From: an uncultured Eubacteriales bacterium
Lineage (GTDB): Bacteria > Bacillota > Clostridia > TANB77 > CAG-508
Direction of reading: 5' to 3'
Assembly (NCBI GenBank): GCA_902492015.1
Contig: CABUJR010000006.1
Coordinates: 70,773-134,772, forward strand
DNA: 64,000 nt
In this document: piece after piece, positions 8,751 through 19,039 of the stretch
Layout of the letters: each line of letters begins with the position of its first letter
Numbering within the stretch: position 1 is the stretch's first letter
The notes under the pieces: generated by a model
Database searches by the model: none
What the model saw: the letters and a program-made list of their open reading frames with translations, nothing else
What the model was told of the DNA's origin: nothing
Translations under genes and position numbers: made by a program

Positions 8751-10178
8751 TTAGTGATTTTGTAACATTTCTTGTTTTAAATTCCATAATTTTGGGGATA
8801 AGTCCACAAAATATTTATGAGGATTATCTATACGTTTAATTTCTTCCCAGAAAGTATCTAAATCCTTTTTTGAATATTCAGCAATTTCTTCTAAAGATGG
8901 TGGATTATATACTAATTTTCCTTGTTTGAAAATTAAAGTTTGAAGTTCTTTTACATAGTAGTTATTTAGAGTTTTCTTTTTCCAAGTATCAACTGGGTCA
9001 AATATTGTATATTCATTTTCTTCAATTTTTTCATCACTTAAAGTTATTACATCAGCTAAAGCTTTATTATCTGATTTTGAATAAAATCTAAAAACTTTTT
9101 TATAGCTAGGATTTGTAACTTTTGCAACATTTTCACTTATTTTTATTTTAGGAATAATAGTTTCGTTTTTTTCTAAAGCTACAAGTTTATAAACTCCTCC
9201 GAAAACAGGATCACTTTTAGCTGTTATTAAGTTTTCTCCAACACCGAATAAATCAATTTGGGCATCTTGTTCGAATAAGGAAGCAATTAGTTTTTCATCT
9301 AAAGAATTTGTTACACAGATTTTGCAGTCCTCATAACCTGCATTATCTAAAAGCTTCCTAACCTCTTTAGAAAGATAAGCTAAATCACCACTATCTAATC
9401 TAACAGCAACAGGTCTTTTTCCTAAAGGCTTTAAAACTTCATTTGAAACCCTTATCATATTTGGAATACCACTTTTTAGAGTATTATAAGTATCAACAAG
9501 AAAAGTACAGCCATCAGGATAAATTTCTGCATAAGCTTTAAAAGCTTCATATTCAGAATCAAAACTTTGTATCCAGCTATGTGCCATTGTTCCACTTACA
9601 GGTACATTAAATTCTTTTGCTGAAACAGTGCAAGAAGTTCCAACTGCTCCACCTATTATAGCAGCTCTTGCGCCTAGAATTGCAGCATCAGGTCCATGTG
9701 CTCTTCTTGCACCAAATTCCATAACAGGTCTATTTTTTGCTTGATTTACAATTCTTCTAGTTTTTGTTGCAATTAGGCTTTGATGATTAATAGTTAAAAG
9801 TAACATGGTTTCCAAAAGTTGAGCTTCAATAATAGGGGCTCTAACAGTAATTAAAGGTTCATTAGGAAATATAACAGTTCCTTCAGGTATTGCCCAAATA
9901 TCACCTGTAAATTTAAATTTAGATAAGTAATCTATAAATTTTTCTGAAAAAATATTTCTTTCTCTTAAATATTTAATATCTTCTTTTGAAAAACTAAAAT
10001 CTTTTATAAAATTTATAATTTGTTCTAATCCGGCAAAAACAGCAAAACCACCATTATCTGGGATTTTTCTAAAAAACACATCAAAATATGCTATATCATT
10101 CATGTTTTTTTCTAAATAGCCATTTGCCATAGTAAATTCATAAAAGTCTGCAATCATCTCTAAATTTCTTTTATCCAT
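8751..10178 (-). CDS. pncB: Nicotinate phosphoribosyltransferase
   Basis: 475 residues, the usual size. It makes nicotinate mononucleotide from nicotinate, PRPP and ATP, feeding NadD and NadE encoded opposite it. Family features visible are DFYEFTMANGYL at the start, the segment TKTRRIVNQAKNRPVMEFGARRAHGPDAA, the PRPP-site region RLDSGDLAYLSKEVRKLLD, and GVGENL. A GGAG ribosome site lies upstream. It converges with nadE and has no partner on its own strand. Confidence 0.95.
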   Translation of the reverse strand: MDKRNLEMIADFYEFTMANGYLEKNMNDIAYFDVFFRKIPDNGGFAVFAGLEQIINFIKDFSFSKEDIKYLRERNIFSEKFIDYLSKFKFTGDIWAIPEGTVIFPNEPLITVRAPIIEAQLLETMLLLTINHQSLIATKTRRIVNQAKNRPVMEFGARRAHGPDAAILGARAAIIGGAVGTSCTVSAKEFNVPVSGTMAHSWIQSFDSEYEAFKAYAEIYPDGCTFLVDTYNTLKSGIPNMIRVSNEVLKPLGKRPVAVRLDSGDLAYLSKEVRKLLDNAGYEDCKICVTNSLDEKLIASLFEQDAQIDLFGVGENLITAKSDPVFGGVYKLVALEKNETIIPKIKISENVAKVTNPSYKKVFRFYSKSDNKALADVITLSDEKIEENEYTIFDPVDTWKKKTLNNYYVKELQTLIFKQGKLVYNPPSLEEIAEYSKKDLDTFWEEIKRIDNPHKYFVDLSPKLWNLKQEMLQNH

Positions 10179-10335
10179 ATATTATCTCCGTTCTTAAAAA
10201 TTATTAATTAATAGTATATTGCTAAAAGTTATTTTAGTCAATAAATTAAATTTTATATATTAATCCCAAATAGATATGCTACAACTAATTTGAAAATGAA
10301 TTACCAAATATTTATAGATTTTCTATAAAATTATA

Positions 10336-10364
10336 TAGACAAAAGATAGATTTTCGTATAAAAT
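10336..10364 (+). promoter_or_regulatory. Sigma-A-type promoter for the phosphodiester glycosidase gene
   Basis: TAGACA (10336-10341), a 17-bp spacer and TAAAAT (10359-10364), 36 bases before the start codon. Confidence 0.55.
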
Positions 10365-10399
10365 ATAAATTGTTAATTTAATAACAGAAAGGATTCAAT

Positions 10400-11620
10400 A
10401 TGGAAAATAGTACAATAGATGAAGAATTAGATGAGAGTGTAAAAGTAGTTAGAAAATCAAGAAGAGCAAGAATTCAAGAAGAAGAAAAGAAAGAAGCAAG
10501 TAAAAGAAAAAATTCTAAAAAAGGAAAATCAAATAAAAAAGAAAAAAGAAATAAAAGTTCAAAAATAAATATAGTATTTACAGTTTTATTTTCTTTAGGT
10601 AGTGTTGGTATAATAACTGTACTTGTATTATTATATGGACCATTTAATGGCTTTAGAGAATGGCTTGTAACTACTGCAATGACAACAATGACACATCAAT
10701 ATTTTGCAACATGGTTTTATGATGATGAAACAATTCAATACATATTAGATAAAAATAGAGTAGTAGAAATTGATGAAACCACAGATGTTAATTCAATAAA
10801 CTTTGCAAATTCAAATAAAGTAACAGAATATGAAAATGAATATGAAAGAGCTATTCTAGAAAGAGATGAAAATAATAATGATTATAAAATAATAGAAATT
10901 TCAGAAAAATCTTTTGATGGATACTTAGTTGCTGTATATGATCCATCAAGAATACATACTGTTGTAACAGAAAATTTAGGTAAATCAGGACAATATTTAA
11001 CTACAATGGCTAAGAACAATGATGCTTTGATTGCTATTAATGGAGGAGGTTTTGATGATCCAAATTTTAATAGTACAGGAGGTTCACCACTTGGTATAAC
11101 AGTGTGTAATGGTGAATATGTAACAACAAAATCTTATGCTGGTTCTGGAGGAATAATTGGCTTTACAGAAGATAATAAATTAGTTTTAGGAAAAATGTCT
11201 GTTAGTGAAGCAAAAAAACAAGGAATAAGAGATGCAGTAACTTTTGGTCCATTTTTAATAGTAAATGGAAAACCATCAGCAGTTTTAGGAAATGGTGGTT
11301 GGGGTGATGCCCCTAGAACAGCAATAGCTCAAAGACAAGATGGTATAGTACTATTTTTAGTATTAAATGGTAGAAAAGCTGGAAAAGTAGGTGCAGATAT
11401 GAATGACTTAATAGATATACTAGAAAAATATGGAGCATATAATGCAGCTAACTTAGATGGTGGAACTTCTAGTGTTTTAGTTGTTAATGATGTAATAGTT
11501 AATGACCCTATAGATAGTACTGGTGCACATAAAACAAGACCAATTTCTACAGGATTTATAGTAACCAAAGACGAAAGTGATGATAGTGATCATTCTTTAG
11601 TTGAAGAAAAATTAAAATAA
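10400..11620 (+). CDS. Membrane-anchored phosphodiester glycosidase (NAGPA domain)
   Basis: 406 residues. About 55 very basic cytoplasmic residues come before one membrane segment (about 56-80), then an extracellular domain. The C-terminal 200 residues match the NAGPA fold (PF09992): AINGGGF, GGSPLGITVCNGEY, the substrate-pocket segment GDAPRTAIAQRQDG, and AANLDGGTSSVL. Bacterial members act on phosphodiester-linked sugars in cell-surface polymers or GlcNAc phosphodiesters. The target here cannot be read off. It has its own promoter and terminator, so it is a single-gene unit next to the VanW-family gene, another envelope protein. Confidence 0.85.
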   Translation: MENSTIDEELDESVKVVRKSRRARIQEEEKKEASKRKNSKKGKSNKKEKRNKSSKINIVFTVLFSLGSVGIITVLVLLYGPFNGFREWLVTTAMTTMTHQYFATWFYDDETIQYILDKNRVVEIDETTDVNSINFANSNKVTEYENEYERAILERDENNNDYKIIEISEKSFDGYLVAVYDPSRIHTVVTENLGKSGQYLTTMAKNNDALIAINGGGFDDPNFNSTGGSPLGITVCNGEYVTTKSYAGSGGIIGFTEDNKLVLGKMSVSEAKKQGIRDAVTFGPFLIVNGKPSAVLGNGGWGDAPRTAIAQRQDGIVLFLVLNGRKAGKVGADMNDLIDILEKYGAYNAANLDGGTSSVLVVNDVIVNDPIDSTGAHKTRPISTGFIVTKDESDDSDHSLVEEKLK

Positions 11621-11668
11621 TGTTATAATAATTTTGTTTTCCCAAAATATTAATATAAAAATGATTAG

Positions 11669-11698
11669 AAGGATATTGTTTTTTTCAATATCCTTTTA
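11669..11698 (+). terminator. Terminator of the glycosidase gene
   Basis: AAGGATATTG (11669-11678) pairs with CAATATCCTT (11686-11695), followed by TTT. Confidence 0.8.
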
Positions 11699-11802
11699 GT
11701 CTATATATAAAAGAAACTTATTTTTGCAAAGAATATTAATTTTTATAACAAAATTAAGTATAAAACCTTTATTTAATTGTATTTGAAAATTTTCTATAGA
11801 TA

Positions 11803-11831
11803 TTGATTTATATATTTTTTTAAAATATAAT
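11803..11831 (+). promoter_or_regulatory. Promoter of the VanW-family gene
   Basis: TTGATT (11803-11808), a 17-bp spacer and a perfect TATAAT (11826-11831). Confidence 0.65.
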
Positions 11832-11864
11832 AATAAAGAAATTGAAATTTATTGAGGAAAAAAT

Positions 11865-13368
11865 ATGCCAGATTTTGAAATATTTAAAGGAAATACTAAA
11901 AAAATTTTAAAGATGTTTAAGCCTAAACATACATTAACTATTTTTGTAATTTTACTTGCAATAGTTGTAGGGATTTTTTGTGCTAGTGTATTTATGTTTT
12001 ATACTAGTCAACAAAAAAGTGATACTATTCAATCAGGAGTTTATATAAAAGGAATAAATGTTTCTGGTTTAACAAATGAAGAAGCAATAGCTCTTATTGA
12101 AAACGAGTTAAAAGATAAAATGGAATCACCTTTAGAATTAACCTACAAAAATAATAAATATTATTTAGAGATAGAGCAAATTGGAGCTAAATTTGATATA
12201 AAATCTTCTGTAGAATATGCTCTTTCAATAGCTAAATCTGGAGATTTTTTTAAAGATTTGCAAGAATATATATCTATATTATTAACAAATATTAACATAG
12301 AACCAAATCTTAATTATAATGATGAATCATTAACAATGTATTTGGAAAATATTGAAGCTAACTTGCCAGATCAATTAGAAGAACCATCATACTATATTGA
12401 AGATGGAGAACTTATCATAACAAATGGAATTGATGGTGTTGGAATAGAAATGGATTCATTAAAAAAGGTAATTATTGATTCTATTTATGATTTAAGTTTT
12501 GCAGATAGTTATATGAAAATACCTACATATACAAAAAAGCCTGAACCAATAAATGTTGAAAAAATACATGAGGAAGTTTTCAAACAAGCAGAAAATGCAT
12601 ATTTTACAACAGAACCTTATGCAGTTTTTGCAGATGTTGTTGGTGTAGACTTTGATTCTGAAGTAGTAAAACAAATGATTGAAGAAGACCCATCTGCAGA
12701 AGAATATGTAACAGATTTAATATATACAACAGCAGATGTAACAGTAAATGATTTAGGAGCTGAGGCATTTCCAGATTTACTTGCATCTTTTTCTACTAAA
12801 TATTCAACTTCTAATGCGGATAGGACTACAAATCTAAGATTAGCAGCAGAAAAGATTAATGGAACAGTTGTAATGCCAGGAGAAATATTCTCATATAATA
12901 CAGTTGTTGGTAAAAGAACAATAGCAGCAGGATATAAAGAAGCTGATATATATGAAAATGGACAAGTTACTTCTGGACTTGGTGGAGGAATTTGTCAAAT
13001 TTCTACTACTTTATATAATGCAGCGATTGCTGCAAACATGGAAATAGAAAGTAGAAGAAATCATATGTTTGTTCCATCTTATGCAGATGCTCGGAAAAGA
13101 TGCAACAGTAGTATGGGGATCTACAGATTTTAAATTTAAAAATAGAAGAGATTATCCTGTAAAAATAGAGGCAACAGTTAGTGGTGGAATAGCTAATGTA
13201 AAATTTTATGGTTTATTAACAGATGATGAATATGATATTTATATAGGTACTAGAGTAAAGAAAAATACATCAAATTCACTTGTCGTAGAATCTTATAGAG
13301 TCTACGAAAGAGATGGTGTTGAAGTAAAAAGAGATAAATTATATACAGATACATATAAAAAACATTAG
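11865..13368 (+). pseudogene. VanW-family envelope protein, interrupted by a one-base insertion
   Basis: Read in two frames (11865-13133, then on to 13368) this is one VanW-family protein of about 500 residues. It has a membrane segment at about 25-48, two PG_binding_4-like regions (SGLTNEEAIALIENEL is a typical start), and the VanW core with NGTVVMPGEIFSYN, GLGGGICQISTTLYNAA and RRNHMFVPSYADA. Removing the C at 13092 restores GKDATVVWGSTDFKFKN, the expected continuation. The rest of the reading frame is intact and not decayed, so the insertion is either very recent or a sequencing error. VanW proteins are extracytoplasmic and their activity is not well defined. Confidence 0.85.
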
Positions 13369-13442
13369 AATTTAGAAACTAATGTTAGTATTTAGCAAAG
13401 TTTTAGAGTGTAAAATTACTGTATTTTTATAAAGAGGTAAAG

Positions 13443-14096
13443 ATGAGAATAAGAAGAAAAAAATGGGCAAAAGAAGAATTAGAAAATTCTAAGTTTTACA
13501 TAGATAAACCAGAAGAATTTAAAGGAAAATGGAAAAATAAATTTAAAAATGAAGCACCTCTTCATATAGAATTAGGATGTGGAAAAGGATCTTTTATTGC
13601 AGAACTTGCTTCTACTAATAAAACTATAAATTATATAGCTATTGATATGATAGAAGCTATGCTTGGATTATCAAAAAGAAATATAGAAAAAGCTTATAAT
13701 TATGAATATCCTGAAAATTTATTTTTAATTAGACAAAATGTTGAGCAAATTTTCAATGTTTTTGACAAAACAGATTTAGTAGAAAGAATTTATATAAATT
13801 TTTGTAATCCTTGGCCTAAAAAGAAGCATAATAAGAAAAGATTAACACATATAAGGCAATTAGAAAATTATAAGAAATTTTTAGTATCAGGTGGAGAGAT
13901 ATATTTTAAAACAGATTCAGATGAATTATTTGAAGCAAGTATAGAATATTTAGAAACTTCAGGTTTTGAAATAATTAATAAAACTTATGACTTGCATGAA
14001 GAAAATATATTTGATAAAAATATTGAAACAGAACATGAAAAAATGTTTTCTGAAGAAGGGATAAAAATTAAAGCTTTAATCGCTAAATTTAATTAA
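13443..14096 (+). CDS. trmB: tRNA (guanine-N7-)-methyltransferase
   Basis: 217 residues. It methylates G46 in the variable loop of tRNA using S-adenosylmethionine. The SAM-binding loop is HIELGCGKGSFIAEL (about residues 39-53). The family motif INFCNPWPKKKHNKKRL lies at about 120-136, with FKTDSDELFE near 158. The ribosome site is AAAGAGG. No operon partner is tightly linked. Confidence 0.95.
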   Translation: MRIRRKKWAKEELENSKFYIDKPEEFKGKWKNKFKNEAPLHIELGCGKGSFIAELASTNKTINYIAIDMIEAMLGLSKRNIEKAYNYEYPENLFLIRQNVEQIFNVFDKTDLVERIYINFCNPWPKKKHNKKRLTHIRQLENYKKFLVSGGEIYFKTDSDELFEASIEYLETSGFEIINKTYDLHEENIFDKNIETEHEKMFSEEGIKIKALIAKFN

Positions 14097-14187
14097 TTTA
14101 AGTTATCTAATTTTAAAATAATTTAAGATTATTTTAAGGTTAAATATATAAAATTCTTATGAATATAAAATAAAGGAGGAAAAGACT

Positions 14188-15318
14188 TTGATAGAGGTAA
14201 AAAATGTTACTAAAAAATATGGTAATTTCTATGCAGTTAGAAATATTAATTTCGAAGTCAAAGATGGAGAAATAGTTGGATTTCTTGGTCGTAATGGTGC
14301 AGGAAAATCTACAACTATGAACATGATTACAGGTTTTATTGAACCAACAGAAGGAGAAATCATTGTTGGTGGCTATAATATTGATCAAAAACCTAAAAAA
14401 GTAAAATCTCAAATAGGCTATATGCCAGAAGGGACACCTTTATATTCAGATTTAACAGTTAAAGAATTTGTTAAATATATGGCTGAATTGAAACAAGTTC
14501 CTAGAAAACAAATTAAAGAAGCTGTAAAAAATGCCATTGAAAAAACAGGTCTTGAAAAAGTTCAAGATAATTTAACAAAGAATTTATCTAGAGGATATAA
14601 ACAAAGGGTAAGTATGGCTGGAGCAATAGTAGGAGATCCTAAGATTTTAATTTTGGATGAACCAACTGTTGGATTAGACCCAAAACAAGTAATAGAAATA
14701 AGAGAGTTAATCAAATCTTTTGGAAAAGACCATACAGTATTAATTAGTTCACATATACTTTCAGAAGTAAGCCAATTATGTGAAAAAGTAATTATTATAG
14801 ATAAAGGTGAAATAGTTGCTGTTGATACACCAGAACATTTGGAAAAAGAAACTTCAGATATAAAAGTTATAAAAGTAACTGTTGATGATATGAATGATAA
14901 GTTCACAGAAATAAAAAATGATATTAAAGAAATTGTTGATATAGTTCTTGATAAGAAAAATGAAGATGAAACTAAAGAATATACAGTAAAAACATCTAAA
15001 AAAGCTGATATTAGAAAAAATATTTTCTCTGTGTGTGCTAAGAACAATATTATTATATTAGAAATGAAAGAAGAAGAGCTTTCTTTGGAAAGTGCATTTA
15101 TAAAACTTGTTGAAGATAGACCAGAATACAGTCAAAAAGAAATTAAGAAAATGCAATATGAAAAGGAAATTGAAGAATTAAGAGAAGAAGAAAATAGCAT
15201 AAAAGAAGAAAAAGAATTTATAAAACAAGCTAAAAAAGAAGAAAAAGCTAGAAAGAAAGCTCAAAAAGAGACAAAAAAAGAGGCAAAGAAAGAAGAGAAA
15301 AAAGGAGGGAATATTTAA
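14188..15318 (+). CDS. ABC transporter ATPase, GldA-like
   Basis: 376 residues from a TTG start, which AAAGGAGG eight bases upstream supports. The ATPase core has Walker A GRNGAGKST (about residue 35), signature LSRGYKQRVSMA, Walker B ILILDEPTVGLD and the H-loop ISSHILSEV. Beyond residue 300 it carries an unusual extension of about 75 residues made almost only of Lys, Glu and Ala (coiled coil), ending in KEEKKGGNI. It is the first of three tightly packed genes (gaps of 3 and 15 bases) whose order matches the GldA-GldF-GldG type ABC system. The substrate is unknown in Clostridia. Confidence 0.92.
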   Translation: MIEVKNVTKKYGNFYAVRNINFEVKDGEIVGFLGRNGAGKSTTMNMITGFIEPTEGEIIVGGYNIDQKPKKVKSQIGYMPEGTPLYSDLTVKEFVKYMAELKQVPRKQIKEAVKNAIEKTGLEKVQDNLTKNLSRGYKQRVSMAGAIVGDPKILILDEPTVGLDPKQVIEIRELIKSFGKDHTVLISSHILSEVSQLCEKVIIIDKGEIVAVDTPEHLEKETSDIKVIKVTVDDMNDKFTEIKNDIKEIVDIVLDKKNEDETKEYTVKTSKKADIRKNIFSVCAKNNIIILEMKEEELSLESAFIKLVEDRPEYSQKEIKKMQYEKEIEELREEENSIKEEKEFIKQAKKEEKARKKAQKETKKEAKKEEKKGGNI

Positions 15319-15321
15319 AAA

Positions 15322-16002
15322 ATGTGGTCAGTAATTAAAAAAGAACTAAAAAGCTATATATTATCTCCAATAGGATATATTTTTATAGGACTATTTTTAA
15401 TAATGTTTAGCATATTTTTCTATTTAACTATATATCAATCTCAAATTGTTAATTTTGAATATTTATTTTATAATGGTGCAACAATTTTAACTTTTATAAC
15501 ACCAATTTTAACAATGAGAATGTTTGCAGAAGAAAGAAAAAATGGAACAGAACAATTATTATTAACTTCACCTAGAAGTATTACTTCAATAGTTTTAGGA
15601 AAATTTATTGCAGCTGCTATAATAATGTTTGTAACAGAACTATGTACTTTTATGTACTTTGGAATTTTAAAATATTTTGGAAATCCATCTCTAATAGTAG
15701 CAATTAATACATTAGCAGGATTTTTCCTATTAAGTTTAGCATACATTTCTTTTGGTATGTTTGCTTCTAGTTTAACAGAAAATCAAATAGTTGCTTCTGT
15801 AATTACAATAGGTGTATTTATTGGAATGTGGTTTTTACCAGGTATTAATGAAATATTTGGATTATTTTCTTTAATGGATAAATTTGAAAAATATAGCTAT
15901 GGATTAATTTCAATTCAAGATGTTATAACATTTGTTTCATTTACTTTAATGTTTATACTTCTTACAATAATCACATTACAAAGAAGAAAGAGTATAAAAT
16001 AG
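15322..16002 (+). CDS. ABC-2 type permease, GldF-like
   Basis: 226 residues with six hydrophobic segments. It shows the ABC-2 permease pattern: KKELKSYILSPIGYIF at the N-terminus, TPILTMRMFAEERKNGTEQLLLTSP after the second segment, and ENQIVASVITIG near the fourth. It lies between the ATPase and GldG-like genes and should form the transport channel with them. The start follows GGAGGG. Confidence 0.88.
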   Translation: MWSVIKKELKSYILSPIGYIFIGLFLIMFSIFFYLTIYQSQIVNFEYLFYNGATILTFITPILTMRMFAEERKNGTEQLLLTSPRSITSIVLGKFIAAAIIMFVTELCTFMYFGILKYFGNPSLIVAINTLAGFFLLSLAYISFGMFASSLTENQIVASVITIGVFIGMWFLPGINEIFGLFSLMDKFEKYSYGLISIQDVITFVSFTLMFILLTIITLQRRKSIK

Positions 16003-16017
16003 GAGGGAGAAAGCACA

Positions 16018-17496
16018 ATGAAAAATAAAGATGAAAACAAAGTTAAATTAAGAGAAAAAATTTCATTAACTTTTAGAAGAAAATGGCTAGTAAATGGAAC
16101 AAAAACATTTTTAATAGTAGCTATAATAATTGCAGCATATATTGCATTAAATTTATGGATTAAACAATTAGATTTACCAGAAATAGATATTACTGAAAAC
16201 CAAATATATACATTATCAGATGCTTCAAAAGAAGCAGTAGCAAAAGTTGATCAAGAAGTAATTATATATTGTTATGGATTTCAAGAAGATTCAACTTTTG
16301 TAGATTTATTAAAACAATATAATAAAGTAAATGATAAAATTAAATATGAAATGTTAACAGAAGAATCAAATTATGAAATGATTCAAGAACATGATTTACA
16401 AGAAGGATATACTGTTTTAATATTAAAATCAGGAGATGCTGAAAAAATTGTAGATGCCTCAACAGATTTTACAACTTATGATTTTACAACAGGACAAAGT
16501 GTTGATACAACAGAGCAAACAATGACAAATTCAATACTTGCTTTAACTGAAGAAAATAAACCAAAAATTTATTTTGTACAAGGACATAATGAATATAAGT
16601 TAGAAGAAACAACTGTACTTACAACATATTTAACAAATGAAGCATTTGAATATGATTCTTTAAACTTAGCAACTGCAGGAGCTATACCGGATGATTGTGA
16701 TATTTTAGCAATATTGTCACCAGATAAAGATATATTAGATACAGAAGCTCAAGCTATAAAAGATTATATTAATAAAGGTGGAGCAATCTATTTTTCAATG
16801 GATGTAGTATCTGAGACTGTTTCTTTACCAAATTTACAATCTGTATTAGATGAATATGGCGTATCTGTAAAAAATGGATATATATTAGAATATGATGAAG
16901 GTAAAGCAAATGAATCATCTCCTTATGTATTTATACCAGAAGTTTCATCTACTAATGAAATTACAAGAGATATTTATTCAGATAGTAATTTATGGCTTGT
17001 TTATTCAGCAAAACTAGAATTTAAAGATGATGCAACATTAGAAAGTTTAAATGTTACTAAAGAAACATTAGTTTCTTCTTCAGATGAGGCAGCCTTTATT
17101 ACAGATATATCTTCAGATATGAAAACAGCTGCACAAACAGCTGAACTTGGAAAAGCTGAAATAGGTTCTTTATTAACCAAAACAATTGGTGAAGGAGAAG
17201 ATGCTAAAGAGTCAAAATTAATTATAATGGCCTCAGGAAGTTTTATTTCAGATGTAATGACTAATGGTGGATATCCTTTATCATATTTAGGAAGTAATAA
17301 AGACTTTGTTATAAATGCAATGGCTTATTTAGGAGATAAAGGAAATAACCTAACAATAAGAAAAGATATGGCAAATTCAACTTATTTACCAACTGAATCA
17401 CAAGATAGAATTGTTCTAACAATTATATTTGTAATTCCTGTATTAATTATAATAGTTGGAATAGCAATTTGGACATATAGAACTAAAAGAAAATAA
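16018..17496 (+). CDS. GldG-family component of the ABC system
   Basis: 492 residues. The protein has an N-terminal membrane segment (about 27-48), the family start DITENQIYTLSDASKEAV, a long extracytoplasmic domain with VQGHNEYKLEE and ILSPDKDI, and a C-terminal membrane segment at about 463-487. This architecture is that of GldG/ABC_transp_aux proteins, which serve as the extracytoplasmic auxiliary subunit. It is the last gene of the operon, with a strong terminator 30 bases downstream. In Bacteroidota these proteins are linked to gliding. Here only a general export or envelope role can be inferred. Confidence 0.88.
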   Translation: MKNKDENKVKLREKISLTFRRKWLVNGTKTFLIVAIIIAAYIALNLWIKQLDLPEIDITENQIYTLSDASKEAVAKVDQEVIIYCYGFQEDSTFVDLLKQYNKVNDKIKYEMLTEESNYEMIQEHDLQEGYTVLILKSGDAEKIVDASTDFTTYDFTTGQSVDTTEQTMTNSILALTEENKPKIYFVQGHNEYKLEETTVLTTYLTNEAFEYDSLNLATAGAIPDDCDILAILSPDKDILDTEAQAIKDYINKGGAIYFSMDVVSETVSLPNLQSVLDEYGVSVKNGYILEYDEGKANESSPYVFIPEVSSTNEITRDIYSDSNLWLVYSAKLEFKDDATLESLNVTKETLVSSSDEAAFITDISSDMKTAAQTAELGKAEIGSLLTKTIGEGEDAKESKLIIMASGSFISDVMTNGGYPLSYLGSNKDFVINAMAYLGDKGNNLTIRKDMANSTYLPTESQDRIVLTIIFVIPVLIIIVGIAIWTYRTKRK

Positions 17497-17525
17497 AAAA
17501 GCATAAAATAAAACATGCATATTTG

Positions 17526-17558
17526 CTGAGATTGAATTTATTCAATCTCAGTTTTTTT
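17526..17558 (+). terminator. Terminator of the Gld-like operon
   Basis: A perfect 11-bp stem (17526-17536 with 17541-17551), TTTA loop and seven Ts. Confidence 0.92.
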
Positions 17559-17997
17559 CTTATATAATAAAAAAAATAGTAAAAAAGTCCTCTAAACTTC
17601 TTATTATATAATGGTTTCATAAAATATTATACATGAATTTTATAAACAATAAATATTCTTATTTAATTCTTAATTTTTTATTAATTTTACTTAAAATTAC
17701 TATAAAATATAAGCTTAAAAGTGCCTATTTTACAGCATTTTTAAAAATTTTTAAATTAAGATATAAGAAAAAGAGAAAAAACGAGATATAATGAGATGAT
17801 TTACAAAGAAAATGATATATTATTTGAATAATTGTTTCCAAATTTAGTATTTTTTTCTTTTAAAAAGCTTTTTTAGGAAATTGCTTTTTATACAAAATGA
17901 GAGTATTATAGTCTTGTAGAAATGCATATATTTTCAAATCTACCCAAATTTGAGAGTATGTACATTATTTACTATCTTTAAACAATAGGAGATTTTT
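17559..17997. other. AT-rich intergenic stretch with no gene seen
   Basis: About 440 bases without a supported reading frame. The final 15 bases hold the AGGAG ribosome site for the next gene. I see only weak promoter-like hexamers and no clear structure. Confidence 0.5.
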
Positions 17998-19017
17998 ATG
18001 AAAAGAAAAAAGAAAAAATCAAGACCCCGAACGGTAGAAAACTTTAATTTATTTAAAGCTGAAGCGTTCAAACATTATATTAAAGAAATGGAGGAGAGAA
18101 CACAGGAGTTTACAAAAAACAATCCTAACTTATCGGATGTAAAATTTTATTTATTCCAAACAATCAAAAATAGAGACTTATTAAGAGATATGATTTTTAA
18201 TCTAACATATTTTTATGATACTAATTATACAGGAAATAAAGACTTTATTCATATACCAGATATTAGTACTATTTTAGATAATTTGCTAAAACACCCTATA
18301 ATGTTAGCTACTAGAAAAGATGAGAATAACACAGAAGAAATATTAGGAGTATGTACAGTAAAACTTGAAAGTAGTACCAATATTTCTAGTAACCCATTTT
18401 TCCCAACTAAAAATGAAAATGTTTTAATAATAAGTAATATATTAACTAAGTTAAATGCAGTAGATAAAAATGGTAATAAAGTAAAAGGAATAGGAAAAGA
18501 ACTATTTAAAGCTGCAATTAGATCTGCATATAAACTAAATAAAACAAATAAACTTAGATTAATATGTGAAGTTGACTGCAGAAATATGCAAAGTTATAGT
18601 GCTGTTTCAAAGGCAGTTATAGCCTTAAAAGATGAAGGATTAAACTTAGATTTAGCTGTTGATGGATACTATGAAATAATAGATAATACTGGAGAGTTAA
18701 CAGAAGCACCTACTTTTATTTTAGAGATAGGGTTAGATAGCAATAGAGTCATATCAGACGAAAAACATGAATTTAATTATTTAGATTGTAAAGCTACAGA
18801 ATTATTTTCAGATTTAAATAGTGTAATAGAAAAAAATACAAAAGAACTAAGCGAGTTTGTTAATATAAAAGACGAAAAAGTAGTTATTTACCATGAGTTA
18901 GAAGCTTTTAATGCTCTAAATGTTGAATTTAATATAGGAAATACTGCTGAAGGAAATGAAAGAGTTCCACAAATTCAAAGTCTTCAATATCAAACAGCTC
19001 AAAATGATATAAAATAA
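17998..19017 (+). CDS. GNAT-like protein paired with an ATP-grasp enzyme
   Basis: 339 residues, no family recognised with certainty. After a very basic start (KRKKKKSRPR), residues about 105-235 look like an acetyltransferase core. The strand ILGVCTVKLES is followed by a long strand NVLIISNILTKLNAV and then KGIGKELFKAAIRSAYK, which fits the acetyl-CoA pyrophosphate loop (G-x-G-K). VDCRNMQSYSAVSKA and DGYYEIID follow, as in GNAT motif B. A further 100 residues are acidic and unassigned. AGGAG precedes the ATG, and the ATP-grasp gene begins 22 bases after its stop, so the two are co-transcribed. It could transfer an acyl group to the product of its partner (inferred). Confidence 0.6.
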   Translation: MKRKKKKSRPRTVENFNLFKAEAFKHYIKEMEERTQEFTKNNPNLSDVKFYLFQTIKNRDLLRDMIFNLTYFYDTNYTGNKDFIHIPDISTILDNLLKHPIMLATRKDENNTEEILGVCTVKLESSTNISSNPFFPTKNENVLIISNILTKLNAVDKNGNKVKGIGKELFKAAIRSAYKLNKTNKLRLICEVDCRNMQSYSAVSKAVIALKDEGLNLDLAVDGYYEIIDNTGELTEAPTFILEIGLDSNRVISDEKHEFNYLDCKATELFSDLNSVIEKNTKELSEFVNIKDEKVVIYHELEAFNALNVEFNIGNTAEGNERVPQIQSLQYQTAQNDIK

Positions 19018-19039
19018 TTGTAGAAAAGAGAGAATAAAT

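Noticed and set aside
11329..11568. Minus-strand open frame of 79 codons inside the glycosidase gene
   Set aside because: It lies wholly inside a well-supported gene, has no ribosome site and mirrors its codons. Similar shadow frames inside other genes were left out.
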